Notes under the pieces: model-generated | The model's database searches: none | What the model saw: only the letters and a program-made list of their open reading frames with translations | What the model was told of the DNA's origin: nothing | In this document: in pieces, positions 27,312 through 35,840 of the stretch | Position numbering within the stretch: position 1 is the stretch's first letter | Layout: every line of letters starts with the position of its first letter | From: Paludibacter sp. | GTDB lineage: Bacteria; Bacteroidota; Bacteroidia; Bacteroidales; Paludibacteraceae | Reading direction: 5' to 3' | DNA: 64,000 nucleotides | Assembly (NCBI RefSeq): GCF_009712605.1 | Contig: NZ_WASO01000015.1 | Location: 434,001 to 498,000 of the forward strand | Made by a program: the position numbers and the translations under genes

Positions 27312-28091
27312 ATGAAACGATTTGAAACTATACTACTGACTTTGTCATTGTGTGTGATGGTATTCGGGCAAACTAAAATGACAAATAATGCAATGTCGCA
27401 AAAACGTGTTACACCTAAATCGATGGGCTACTCGTTGGTTTGGGAAGATCAGTTTAACGGTAAATCGCTGGATACAACCAAATGGAATGTGCGTGGGGTA
27501 GGACCTCGTCGGATCGGATATAATTCGGCAGAAGCGGTAAAAGTAGAAGATGGATACCTCAAATTGTATGCTCTGCAAAAAGGTGACAGCATTCTGGGTA
27601 GTGCCGTTGGAACGGCTAATCATTTTCAACCGAAATACGGCTATTTCGAGTGCCAGGCAAAGCTGCAGGAGTCGATAGGAGTCTGGGCTGCATTCTGGAT
27701 TCAGTCCCCGGAAATCTTTAAGGGTGAAGATCCTGCCAGATATGGTACGGAAATGGATATTTTCGAGTTCTTCAAAGAGATCGGAACAGATACTTTAACG
27801 CATTCTCTTCACTGGGCGTACGGCCCCCATATGCAGTCTGTCGGACCAATGAAGAGTTATCTGAAAGGGTTAAGCAAAGGATTTCATGTGTATGGTTTTG
27901 AATGGACTCCCGAAAAGTATGCTTTTTTTATCGATGGATATAAGTTTTACGAAGAAACCCGTGGCATTTCAAATATTCCCGAATACATGATTCTGAGCAT
28001 GGAATTGCCAGAAACCAGAAAAAGTCTTGAAAATACCGTTTTTCCGGATGTTTTTGTAGTTGATTGGGTGAAAGTATATCAAAAGAAATAG
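27312..28091 (+). CDS. Glycoside hydrolase family 16 protein
   Basis: A 259-residue secreted jelly-roll enzyme, 11 bases after GH89. A signal peptide (about 1-19, ending VFGQ) precedes a compact GH16 domain. The catalytic motif is intact as EMDIFEFF: Glu147 (nucleophile), Asp149, Glu152 (acid/base). WNVRGVGPRRIGYNSAEAVK and YGYFECQAKLQ are typical substrate-cleft strands. GH16 enzymes are endo-acting on beta-1,3/1,4 glucans or galactans, including endo-beta-galactosidases on mucin or keratan chains. Which of these applies is not visible. In this operon it would shorten a backbone whose alpha-GlcNAc ends are removed by GH89. Confidence 0.88.
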   Translation: MKRFETILLTLSLCVMVFGQTKMTNNAMSQKRVTPKSMGYSLVWEDQFNGKSLDTTKWNVRGVGPRRIGYNSAEAVKVEDGYLKLYALQKGDSILGSAVGTANHFQPKYGYFECQAKLQESIGVWAAFWIQSPEIFKGEDPARYGTEMDIFEFFKEIGTDTLTHSLHWAYGPHMQSVGPMKSYLKGLSKGFHVYGFEWTPEKYAFFIDGYKFYEETRGISNIPEYMILSMELPETRKSLENTVFPDVFVVDWVKVYQKK

Positions 28092-28124
28092 GAAAGGATT
28101 TGATTAATAGTTAGCCTAAACACA

Positions 28125-29264
28125 ATGAGTCAAAATCTATCAACATCAGTTTCACAACGTTTTACCGCTCTCGATATTTTTCGGGGAATGACGGTGTGTT
28201 TTATGATTATTGTCAATACTCCCGGTAATGGTGCAACGACTTACTGGCCTTTGCTTCATGCCAATTGGCACGGTTTTACACCTACCGATCTGGTGTTTCC
28301 TTCTTTCCTCTTTGCAGTGGGCAATGCGTTGAGTTTTGCCATGAAAAAATGGGATAAAATGTCGCAGGGGCAGGTAGTTTATTCAATTCTGAAACGGACG
28401 TTTCTCATTTTTCTGGCGGGATATCTGATGTATTGGTTTCCGTTCTTTACGTTCGACGGTCAGTCGCACCTGATGCTTTCTCCCATCTCGCATACCCGCA
28501 TTATGGGGGTGTTACAACGTATAGCACTGTGTTATGGTATCGTAGCTTTGATGATTTATTTCTTCGATAAAAAAATAACGATTCGGATCAGTATCGCTTT
28601 GTTGTTCATCTATTGGGCGCTACTCTATTTCTTTGGAGTACAGGGCGCAGAATATACAAGAACGGGTAATGCCGTGCTTCGTCTTGATTCGGTTTTATTA
28701 GGAACCAGCCATTTGTACACAGGCGAAGGCTTTCCGTTCGATCCCGAGGGTTTATTGAGTACATTATCCGCGATATTCAATGTAGTGGCAGGGTTTGCTG
28801 TTGGAAGTTTCTTGCAGAAGAAGGGTCTCTCTTTTGAGGCTATTGCCAGGATATTACTTGCGGCATGCGGACTGTTGTTTCTGGCCTATTGCTGGAACGA
28901 TTTTCTTCCAGTCAATAAAAAGCTATGGACCAGCTCTTATGCTTTGTTGACGGTTGGGCTGGACTGTGTGCTGTTATCATTTGTCATCTTCATTGTGGAT
29001 TTTGTGAAGTTTACCCGGGGATCCTATTTCTTCCAGGTATTCGGGCGAAATCCGCTGTTTATTTACCTGCTTGCCGAACTGGGAGTAACTGTAATGTTCC
29101 TCATTCCGGTTGGAGGTGAATCACTTTACGGCTGGCTTTACAATCATATTTTTATCCATGCCGGAGCCTATTTTGGTTCATTCCTGTTTGCCATTTGGTG
29201 GATGCTAACCTGCTGGGTAGTGGGTCTTTTGCTCGACAAGAAAAAAATATACATCAAATTGTAG
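28125..29264 (+). CDS. HGSNAT-like transmembrane acetyltransferase (DUF5009/YeiB type), copy 1
   Basis: A 379-residue inner-membrane protein with about ten hydrophobic segments. Its N-terminal part matches human heparan-alpha-glucosaminide N-acetyltransferase closely in pattern: RFTALDIFRGMTVCFMIIVN, then LLHANWHGFTPTDLVFPSFL. The histidine His45 occupies the place of the HGSNAT active-site histidine (His269 in human). HGSNAT takes acetyl-CoA from the cytosolic side and acetylates the amino group of a terminal alpha-glucosamine on the other side of the membrane. This protein lies 33 bases after GH16 and two genes after GH89, whose human homologue needs exactly that acetylated end. Family and histidine are seen; activity is inferred. 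Confidence 0.85.
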   Translation: MSQNLSTSVSQRFTALDIFRGMTVCFMIIVNTPGNGATTYWPLLHANWHGFTPTDLVFPSFLFAVGNALSFAMKKWDKMSQGQVVYSILKRTFLIFLAGYLMYWFPFFTFDGQSHLMLSPISHTRIMGVLQRIALCYGIVALMIYFFDKKITIRISIALLFIYWALLYFFGVQGAEYTRTGNAVLRLDSVLLGTSHLYTGEGFPFDPEGLLSTLSAIFNVVAGFAVGSFLQKKGLSFEAIARILLAACGLLFLAYCWNDFLPVNKKLWTSSYALLTVGLDCVLLSFVIFIVDFVKFTRGSYFFQVFGRNPLFIYLLAELGVTVMFLIPVGGESLYGWLYNHIFIHAGAYFGSFLFAIWWMLTCWVVGLLLDKKKIYIKL

Positions 29265-29302
29265 GAGTGAATCTTTCTCGATTTTTCGATTAAATCTTTG
29301 TA

Positions 29303-30757
29303 ATGCAATTATATAAAGCTATAAAAAATCATATTGCATCGAAATTGCTGCCCGTTGTAATGGTTTTACTTTTGTGCGGAATGAATGTCCGGGCGGTAAA
29401 ACTGAAAGGGACTGTTTCGTGCAATGGTAAAGGGATTGCCAATGTAGAAATTACGGATGGTAATACCTGTACACTGACCGATAACAAAGGTCGCTATCGA
29501 CTGATCTCTGAACACGCTCGCTTTGTTTATATATCTACTCCGGCAGGTTATCTTGCTCCACGGAAGAAGTCGCTTCCTGTATTTTACAAGCAAATAGAAA
29601 ACGGTGTGAAGAGGTACGATTTCGCGCTGGAAAAAAATTCGAAGGACGATACGCATCATTTGTTTTTGGTACAGGCCGATGTGCAACTGATTGATACTGC
29701 TTGTTTGCGACAGTACAACGCGATGATTCCCGACTGTGTCGATCTGATTCGTCAGAACCGTGATCTGGATGTTTTTGGTGTTGATTGCGGCGACATTGTG
29801 GGTGATACGCACGGTCTGTATTCTGGCTATCTGAAGGCTGCTGACCGCATGGATGTTCCCGTCTTTCGGGCTATCGGCAATCACGATATGGACTATTTCG
29901 GTCGCTCGCACGAGACTTCGACCCACACGTTCGAAGATTGGTTCGGCCCTACGCGTTTCTCTTTCAACAAGGGAAAAGCGCACTATATCGTTATCGATAA
30001 TAACTTTTTTATCGGTCGCGACTATTTCTACATGGGGTATGTGGATGAAAAAACGTTTCACTGGCTCGAGCAGGATCTGTCGTACGTGCAGAAAGGTTCC
30101 ACGGTTTTCCTGATTATGCATATTCCGACCCGGCTGAACGAGCAGAAACAGCAGTTTGCCTATACTTACTCCAATGTGGCCGATCAAACGGTCAATTATC
30201 CGGTGCTGTATGACATGTTGAAGCCTTTCAAAACGCACATTATCGATGGCCACATGCACTACAATCTTACCATGGTGCAATCGCCAACGATGATTGAACA
30301 CAATACCGGCGCTGTTTGCGGAACCTGGTGGCTGACCGATATTTGTTTGGACGGTACGCCGCGTGGCTATGGAGTTTACGAAGTGAACGGCGACAGTGTT
30401 TCGTGGTATTATAAGAGTGCTGGTTATCCGAAGAGCTATCAGATGCGGGTTTATCCGGCTGGATCGGTGACGGTCTATCCCAACGACATTATTGCCAACG
30501 TGTGGAACTGGGATTCGGCATGGAAGGTGGAGTGGAGTGAAAACGGGGTGATTCAGGGTGAAATGAACCGTTTCACCGGAAGCGACCCCGACGCGGCTGC
30601 ATTTTGCTCTGATAAGAAACGGGTGAAATACGACTGGATTTCCGTCTTTTCCACCGATCACCTTTTCAGGGCAACGCCGCACGATAAAAATGCCCGAATT
30701 GAGGTGAAAGTGACCGATCGTTTCGGGAATGTATACCGGCAAAATTTAAACCACTGA
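29303..30757 (+). CDS. Secreted calcineurin-like metallophosphoesterase
   Basis: A 484-residue protein with an N-terminal signal or anchor segment (about 14-32). A small carboxypeptidase-regulatory-like N-domain (about 33-110, LKGTVSCNGKGIANVEITDG) is followed by the dinuclear-metal phosphoesterase domain. Its ligands are Asp126 (ADVQ, with Gln128 where His is common), Asp164 (GDIVGD), Asn193-His194 (GNHD), His273 (MHIP) and His317/His319 (DGHMHYN). A C-terminal domain of about 120 residues follows (MetallophosC type). It would remove a phosphate or phosphodiester group from the substrate or a released product. In this operon that suggests a phosphorylated glycan, which is inference. Confidence 0.85.
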   Translation: MQLYKAIKNHIASKLLPVVMVLLLCGMNVRAVKLKGTVSCNGKGIANVEITDGNTCTLTDNKGRYRLISEHARFVYISTPAGYLAPRKKSLPVFYKQIENGVKRYDFALEKNSKDDTHHLFLVQADVQLIDTACLRQYNAMIPDCVDLIRQNRDLDVFGVDCGDIVGDTHGLYSGYLKAADRMDVPVFRAIGNHDMDYFGRSHETSTHTFEDWFGPTRFSFNKGKAHYIVIDNNFFIGRDYFYMGYVDEKTFHWLEQDLSYVQKGSTVFLIMHIPTRLNEQKQQFAYTYSNVADQTVNYPVLYDMLKPFKTHIIDGHMHYNLTMVQSPTMIEHNTGAVCGTWWLTDICLDGTPRGYGVYEVNGDSVSWYYKSAGYPKSYQMRVYPAGSVTVYPNDIIANVWNWDSAWKVEWSENGVIQGEMNRFTGSDPDAAAFCSDKKRVKYDWISVFSTDHLFRATPHDKNARIEVKVTDRFGNVYRQNLNH

Positions 30758-31086
30758 TTTACTGAGCTCTGCATGAGTAGGTAACATCGAAATGGAACAG
30801 GTTTGCTTTTGAAATTATTGGCAAAATCAGACCCGAAGGGATAAACATAAAATTCCAAACCGACGAAAAGCTGTTTGAGTGAGTAGGTCATCTACTGAAG
30901 TTTATTATTGAGGCAATGCTTTATGGCCGAGCGAACGAGTTCTTTTCGTCACTGTTTTTGCTTACTTTTTGCGCCAAAAAGTAAGGCCTGCCGCAGGCAA
31001 AGAACAAATTAATTCCGGTACATCAAAAATGACATAAACTTCTTTTTGTAGGTGAATAATATGTATTAACACACGACAAGATAGCC
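30758..31086. other. Gap between the two halves of the first PUL
   Basis: A 329-base non-coding stretch divides the GH89 half from the GH2 half. It contains the inverted repeat at 30961-30998 and two copies of GAGTAGGT (near 30774 and 30882), but no reading frame and no clear TAnnTTTG promoter. It may mark the junction of two formerly separate modules. Confidence 0.5.
30961..30998. repeat. Double inverted repeat
   Basis: CTTACTTTTTG (30961-30971) pairs perfectly with CAAAAAGTAAG (30975-30985) with a 3-base loop, followed at once by the palindrome GCCTGCCGCAGGC (30986-30998). Such compact tandem hairpins are typical of dispersed intergenic repeats. No second copy was noticed in this window. 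Confidence 0.6.
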
Positions 31087-33849
31087 ATGAGACACTTTCT
31101 TCTTCTATACTTCTTTGCTCTATTGCTCCCAGCTTCAGCCCAAAAAATGAAGTTGTCGGATCACTGGGCAATAAAAAGCACGCTCGAAGTAAAAGGGATG
31201 GACGAGCAAGTGTCTTTGGTGGGTTATGGAGTCGCAGACTGGTATTCAACCTCACTGCCTACAACCGTACTCAATGTCTTTGTGAAAAACGGCATTTATC
31301 CTGATCCTCGTCTGGCAATGAACAATTTCCTGATCCCCGATGTGTCGGACAACTTCAATGCACGGTTGGGATTGGCGAAATACAGCTATCTCAAAAGCAA
31401 ACAAAATCCATGGAAGGATGCTTACTGGTTTCGCACCGAGACGATGTTCCCGAAACAGTATAAAGGCAAACACGTTTGGCTGGCATTCAACGGGATCAAT
31501 TACCGTGTCGATATATGGGTCAACGGACATCTGGTGGCCGATAGCAGTCGGGTGTCGGGCATGTTCCGGCGATTTCGCTTCGACATTACACCTTATGCGT
31601 TGCCCGGAGAGAAAAATTGCATTGCCGTGAAGATGTATCAGGTGGATCATCCGGACGATCCCGAACCGGGTACTCAGTTTGAAGTTTTCGGAACCACACG
31701 CGGCCATGCTACCGATATTTTCAAGGACGAAACACTGAAAATGTCCGGCGGTTGGGATTGTGCTCCGGTGGTACGCGACCGCAACATGGGCATCTATCAG
31801 GATGTATTTGTAGAGGCAACAGGCGATGTTGTCGTGGAACACCCGTACGTAACCACCACCTTACCGTTGCCCGATACATCGCGGGCCGATATTCGTATCA
31901 AAGCGGAGTTGAGGAATCTTTCCGGTCATCCGGTAAAAGGAATACTGGTGGCCAATATTCAGTTGATTAACGAATTGGAATTTCCATCGTATACCAAGCA
32001 CTTGGGCGGATCGATGCATTCGGTGGAGGTGGGAAAAGAGCTGTTGCTGCAACCGGGAGAAACGCGAGAGGTGGAACTGTCGCCCGCAGAATTTGCGAAA
32101 CTGACGATTCATAATCCCTATCTATGGTATCCTAACGGTTATGGCAAACAATATTTGCACCGGTTGCGGCTTTCGTTCCGTACCGTCGGCGGAGAGTCGG
32201 ACGTGAAGGAACTGACCTTCGGTATCCGGCAGGTGACCACCGAGCTGAAACGGATCGGCGATGAGGCCGGACGGGTTTTTCGTATCAACGGGAAACGTAT
32301 TTTTTGTAAAGGTGGCTGGTTGCAGCCCGACATGTTGCTTGATATGAGCCGCAAGCGGATTTTTGATGAGGCACGCCTGCTGGCGGAAGCCGGAATGAAC
32401 GTGATAGGCAGCGAAGATATGCCGACACCTACCGACGATATGATGGAGGCGTGCGACAAGTACGGATTGATGTATTGGGAAATTTTCTTTCAGTGCTGGC
32501 GTATGTACCCCGGAAGCGATTGGGCTCACTATCCACTCGATCACGCGCTGGCCAAAGCCGAAGCCAAAGACATGGTGTTGCGCTACCGTAACCATCCGTC
32601 GGTGACGGCCTGGTTTCTGGCCAACGAGGTGATTGTGGATGAGGATCTCTATCGTGCTGCGAAGTCTACGGTGAAGGAACTCGACCCGACACGTCCCTTT
32701 ATCCCCACCACCAGCATCGACTGGAATGTAGAGAAGTTAACGCCGTATATGCAAGATGATTTGCCAACGGGCATGACCGATGACGGTGCTCCCGATTACA
32801 ACTGGAATCCTCCGGCATACTATTTTGACAAGGTGAACGAGGTACATCTGCAGATGTTCCGCAACGAACTGGGTGTGCCTTCGATACCTGTTTACCGTAG
32901 CCTGAAAAAGTTTATTCCAACAGTGACGATTCCCCGGAGTCAGACCCGCAATCCGATCTATCCACTCGATAGCCTGTGGGCCGAACATGGCGCCTGGGAT
33001 GGTAATAACTACTGTTTTCGTTCATACGACAACGCGATTAGAACCTTGTATGGCAATCCCGCAACAGCCGAAGAGTATGCCGACCGGGCACAACTGGTCA
33101 ATGCCGATAGCTACCGGGCGATGTTTGAGGCTGCCAATCACCGGATGTGGAACATTACCAGTGGCGTGATGCTCTGGAAACTCAACTCCTGCTGGCCCGA
33201 TGTAGGATGGCAAATCTACGACTGGTTTTTGCAACCGAACGCGGCCTACTATTTCTCGAAGAAGGCTACGGAGCCGTTGCACATTCAGATGAATGCCGAT
33301 AGCCGGATGGTGTCGGTTATCAATGCAACACATCACGATCGGAACCGGTTGACGGTGGAAGCTTCCGTTGTTGGTTTCGATATGAAAACGGTGTGGAGCC
33401 GAACCGATACCGTATCGGTCGCAGCTGATAGTTACCGCGAAATGACCTCCGTTCCGAAACAGACGAGCGGTACTCCCATTTATTTTGTGAAACTCGCATT
33501 GAAAGATGCTGCTGGTAAACTGCTGTCTGATAATCTCTACTGGGAGTGTTCGCAACACGAGGATTTTTCAGCGTTGGCATCGCTTGCTAAACCTCAATTA
33601 AAACAGCAAATTACGATGTCTGAACAAGGCAGGGAGAAACAGTGGACTATCCGATTGAAAAATGAAACCGGTCAACTCTCTTTTTTCAATCGACTATCGT
33701 TGACGGATGAAAAAAGCAAGGAAGAAATACTCCCTTCATTCTGGAGCGACAACTATGTCTCCCTTTTTCCGGGCGAAGAAAAAACGATTACTGTAGTAGT
33801 TGCCAATGACGATCTGGAAGGAAAGCAACCCAAGGTGGAGATTAAATAG
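31087..33849 (+). CDS. Glycoside hydrolase family 2, exo-beta-glucosaminidase/mannosidase-like
   Basis: A 920-residue secreted enzyme (signal peptide about 1-18, ending ASAQ). Domains are the N-terminal sugar-binding jelly roll (about 25-235, YWFRTETMFPKQYKGKHVWL, VDIWVNGHLVADS), an immunoglobulin-like domain (about 240-370), a TIM barrel (about 375-700) and C-terminal sandwiches. The acid/base is Glu514 in WFLANEVIVDE and the nucleophile is Glu594 in FRNELGVPSIP. The barrel motifs FCKGGWLQPDMLLD and FRNELGVPSIP are nearer to exo-beta-glucosaminidases and endo-beta-mannosidases than to beta-galactosidases. Both catalytic residues are present. Beta-GlcN or beta-Man specificity is likely but not proven. 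Confidence 0.87.
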   Translation: MRHFLLLYFFALLLPASAQKMKLSDHWAIKSTLEVKGMDEQVSLVGYGVADWYSTSLPTTVLNVFVKNGIYPDPRLAMNNFLIPDVSDNFNARLGLAKYSYLKSKQNPWKDAYWFRTETMFPKQYKGKHVWLAFNGINYRVDIWVNGHLVADSSRVSGMFRRFRFDITPYALPGEKNCIAVKMYQVDHPDDPEPGTQFEVFGTTRGHATDIFKDETLKMSGGWDCAPVVRDRNMGIYQDVFVEATGDVVVEHPYVTTTLPLPDTSRADIRIKAELRNLSGHPVKGILVANIQLINELEFPSYTKHLGGSMHSVEVGKELLLQPGETREVELSPAEFAKLTIHNPYLWYPNGYGKQYLHRLRLSFRTVGGESDVKELTFGIRQVTTELKRIGDEAGRVFRINGKRIFCKGGWLQPDMLLDMSRKRIFDEARLLAEAGMNVIGSEDMPTPTDDMMEACDKYGLMYWEIFFQCWRMYPGSDWAHYPLDHALAKAEAKDMVLRYRNHPSVTAWFLANEVIVDEDLYRAAKSTVKELDPTRPFIPTTSIDWNVEKLTPYMQDDLPTGMTDDGAPDYNWNPPAYYFDKVNEVHLQMFRNELGVPSIPVYRSLKKFIPTVTIPRSQTRNPIYPLDSLWAEHGAWDGNNYCFRSYDNAIRTLYGNPATAEEYADRAQLVNADSYRAMFEAANHRMWNITSGVMLWKLNSCWPDVGWQIYDWFLQPNAAYYFSKKATEPLHIQMNADSRMVSVINATHHDRNRLTVEASVVGFDMKTVWSRTDTVSVAADSYREMTSVPKQTSGTPIYFVKLALKDAAGKLLSDNLYWECSQHEDFSALASLAKPQLKQQITMSEQGREKQWTIRLKNETGQLSFFNRLSLTDEKSKEEILPSFWSDNYVSLFPGEEKTITVVVANDDLEGKQPKVEIK

Positions 33850-33934
33850 CTGTATTGAAACGTGATCGGGCGGAATCCCCCGTTGCAAGAATGGGTAAAC
33901 GAGATATTCGACGAACAATAAACACAATAAATAG

Positions 33935-35809
33935 ATGAAGCGTTTTTTAGTGATGATGAGTCTTGTAAGCAGCCTTTTTGCTTACGGACAAAAGACGATC
34001 AATACTGATGTGTTGATCGTTGGGGGAGGAGCGAGCGGAACAGCCGCCGCCATTCAGGCGGCACGTGCCGGAGTGAAGGTGGTGGTGACGGAAGAAACGA
34101 CTTGGTTGGGCGGCATGCTGACGGCCGCCGGCGTTTCGTGCACCGACGGCAATCACCAGTTGTCATCAGGTCTCTGGGGTGATTTTCGCGAACGGTTGTA
34201 TGCTCATTACGGTAGTCCTGAAGCGGTGCATACCGGTTGGGTGAGTTATACGCTTTTCGAACCGTCGGTCGGGAACCGTATTTGGAAACAGATGGTGGCT
34301 GAATATCCTTGCATACAGGTGCTTTACAGTACCAAGCTGTTGAGCTTACACAAAAACGAAAAAGGTTGGCATGCTGTGGTCAAGGGTAAATCGCAGACAA
34401 ACATTACTGCAAAAATCGTGATCGACGGCACAGAACTGGGTGATGTGGCAAAACTGTGTGGCGTGAAGTACGATATCGGGATGGATGCCCGTAGCCTCAC
34501 CGGCGAACCGCAGGCGCTCGAAAAGGGCAATGATTATATTCAGGATATGACCATGGTGGCTATCCTGAAAGATTACGGCCAGGGCGCCGATAAAACCATC
34601 CCAAAACCGAAGGGCTACAACGAGAAAGAATATGCATGCACCTGCAAAGAGGTTTGTGATGACTTTTCCAATCCCCGAATAACCGAGATGAATTCCTGTA
34701 AGGATATGATGACTTATGGAAAATTACCTAATGGTAAGTATATGATTAACTGGCCCAGTCAGGGCAACGACTATTATGTCAATTCCATTGAGATGACCGA
34801 TAAGGAACGAAAGGTAGCTTACGATAAAGCCCGTTTGTTTACGCTGGGTTACGTTTATTTTCTCCAAACAAAGCTCGGACTGAAGAATCTCGGTTTGGCC
34901 GACGATGAGTTCCCTACTGCCGATAAATTAGCCTTGATACCTTATCACCGCGAGTCGCGACGCATTCACGGATTGGTACAGTTCCGCTTTCAGGACATTA
35001 AAACACCTTACGATTTGCCCGAAAAATATTACCGTACCGGCATCGCCGTGGGTAACTATCCCTGTGATCATCATCGCATCAAGTGTTGCCCCAATCCGCC
35101 AAAGCTAGAAGGAACGGGCTCTATTCCTGCATTCAGCATTCCGGCCGGAGTAATGATTCCGAAAGATGTAGATGGCTTGCTGGTTGCCGAAAAATCGATT
35201 TCGGTCACTAATATCGTGAATGGCAGTACCCGTTTACAACCGGTTGTGATCGAACTGGGTCAGGCGGCAGGAGCGTTGGCAGCGTTGGCAGTGAAGGAGG
35301 CTAAAAGTCCGAAAGATATCGATATTCGGGCATGGCAATCGGTTCTTGTGCAGAGCAAAGCCTTTATTATGCCCTATCTCGATGTGAAACGCGAAAGCCC
35401 TTTCTGGGAGAGTGTCCAACGAATCGGTGCTACCGGCATTATCAAAGGAATTCCCGAAGCTTATCAGTGGGAAAACCGCATGTGGTTCAAACCCGATACG
35501 ACTGTCACGAAAGCTGAATTCAGTGCCGGCATTGACGATTTTGCTCCGGGCATTATTCCCTCTGTCAAAGAAAAAACATTGCTGACGGTTGGCGATGCGG
35601 TGAAAGATGTCTGGTTGCTCTATTCAAAGATGATTCAGCCGGTGGACGAGTCCTTCTTTACAGGGGAAGTCAGTCGTGAATGGCAAAAACTGTTTGGTAG
35701 CTACGATGTGGAAAAACCGATCACTCGTTTGCAACTGGCCGTACTACTCGATAAGTCGATCAATCCGTTTGTCCTTAAACAAGTCGACTTCAAAGGTGAC
35801 TTTCATTAA
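33935..35809 (+). CDS. Exported FAD-dependent oxidoreductase
   Basis: A 624-residue protein with a signal peptide (about 1-18, ending AYGQ) followed by a FAD-binding Rossmann fold, TDVLIVGGGASGTAAAIQAA at about 24-43, then WLGGMLTAAGVSCTDG. Further conserved blocks are VIDGTELGDVAKLCG, YHRESRRIHGLVQF and HHRIKCCPNPP; the C-terminal 140 residues look like an added domain. This belongs to the FAD_oxidored (PF12831) group frequently found in Bacteroidales PULs without assigned reaction. A periplasmic flavoenzyme could oxidise a sugar ring or alcohol of the glycan, with the electron acceptor unknown. It sits between GH2 and DUF4434 copy 2. Confidence 0.82.
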   Translation: MKRFLVMMSLVSSLFAYGQKTINTDVLIVGGGASGTAAAIQAARAGVKVVVTEETTWLGGMLTAAGVSCTDGNHQLSSGLWGDFRERLYAHYGSPEAVHTGWVSYTLFEPSVGNRIWKQMVAEYPCIQVLYSTKLLSLHKNEKGWHAVVKGKSQTNITAKIVIDGTELGDVAKLCGVKYDIGMDARSLTGEPQALEKGNDYIQDMTMVAILKDYGQGADKTIPKPKGYNEKEYACTCKEVCDDFSNPRITEMNSCKDMMTYGKLPNGKYMINWPSQGNDYYVNSIEMTDKERKVAYDKARLFTLGYVYFLQTKLGLKNLGLADDEFPTADKLALIPYHRESRRIHGLVQFRFQDIKTPYDLPEKYYRTGIAVGNYPCDHHRIKCCPNPPKLEGTGSIPAFSIPAGVMIPKDVDGLLVAEKSISVTNIVNGSTRLQPVVIELGQAAGALAALAVKEAKSPKDIDIRAWQSVLVQSKAFIMPYLDVKRESPFWESVQRIGATGIIKGIPEAYQWENRMWFKPDTTVTKAEFSAGIDDFAPGIIPSVKEKTLLTVGDAVKDVWLLYSKMIQPVDESFFTGEVSREWQKLFGSYDVEKPITRLQLAVLLDKSINPFVLKQVDFKGDFH

Positions 35810-35838
35810 CCATTAATCACTAACCATTAACCATTGAC
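35804..35838. repeat. Short CATTAAY repeats before DUF4434 copy 2
   Basis: Four copies of a 7-base unit CATTAAC, CATTAAT, CATTAAC and CATTGAC lie between the FAD oxidoreductase and the next gene, covering the stop codon of the former. Probably slippage-generated; no function is visible. Confidence 0.5.
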
Positions 35839-35840
35839 TT

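Noticed and set aside
25072-29264. Assigning the first PUL to heparan sulfate degradation
   Set aside because: NAGLU and HGSNAT-like proteins suggest it, but there are no sulfatases, heparinases (PL12/PL13/PL15/PL21) or GH88 in the locus.
29366-30742. 458-codon open frame on the minus strand opposite the metallophosphoesterase
   Set aside because: It lies wholly antisense to a gene with all metal-binding motifs, has no signal or domain pattern, and its composition (many His, Ile, Arg) is that of a reversed GC-rich gene.
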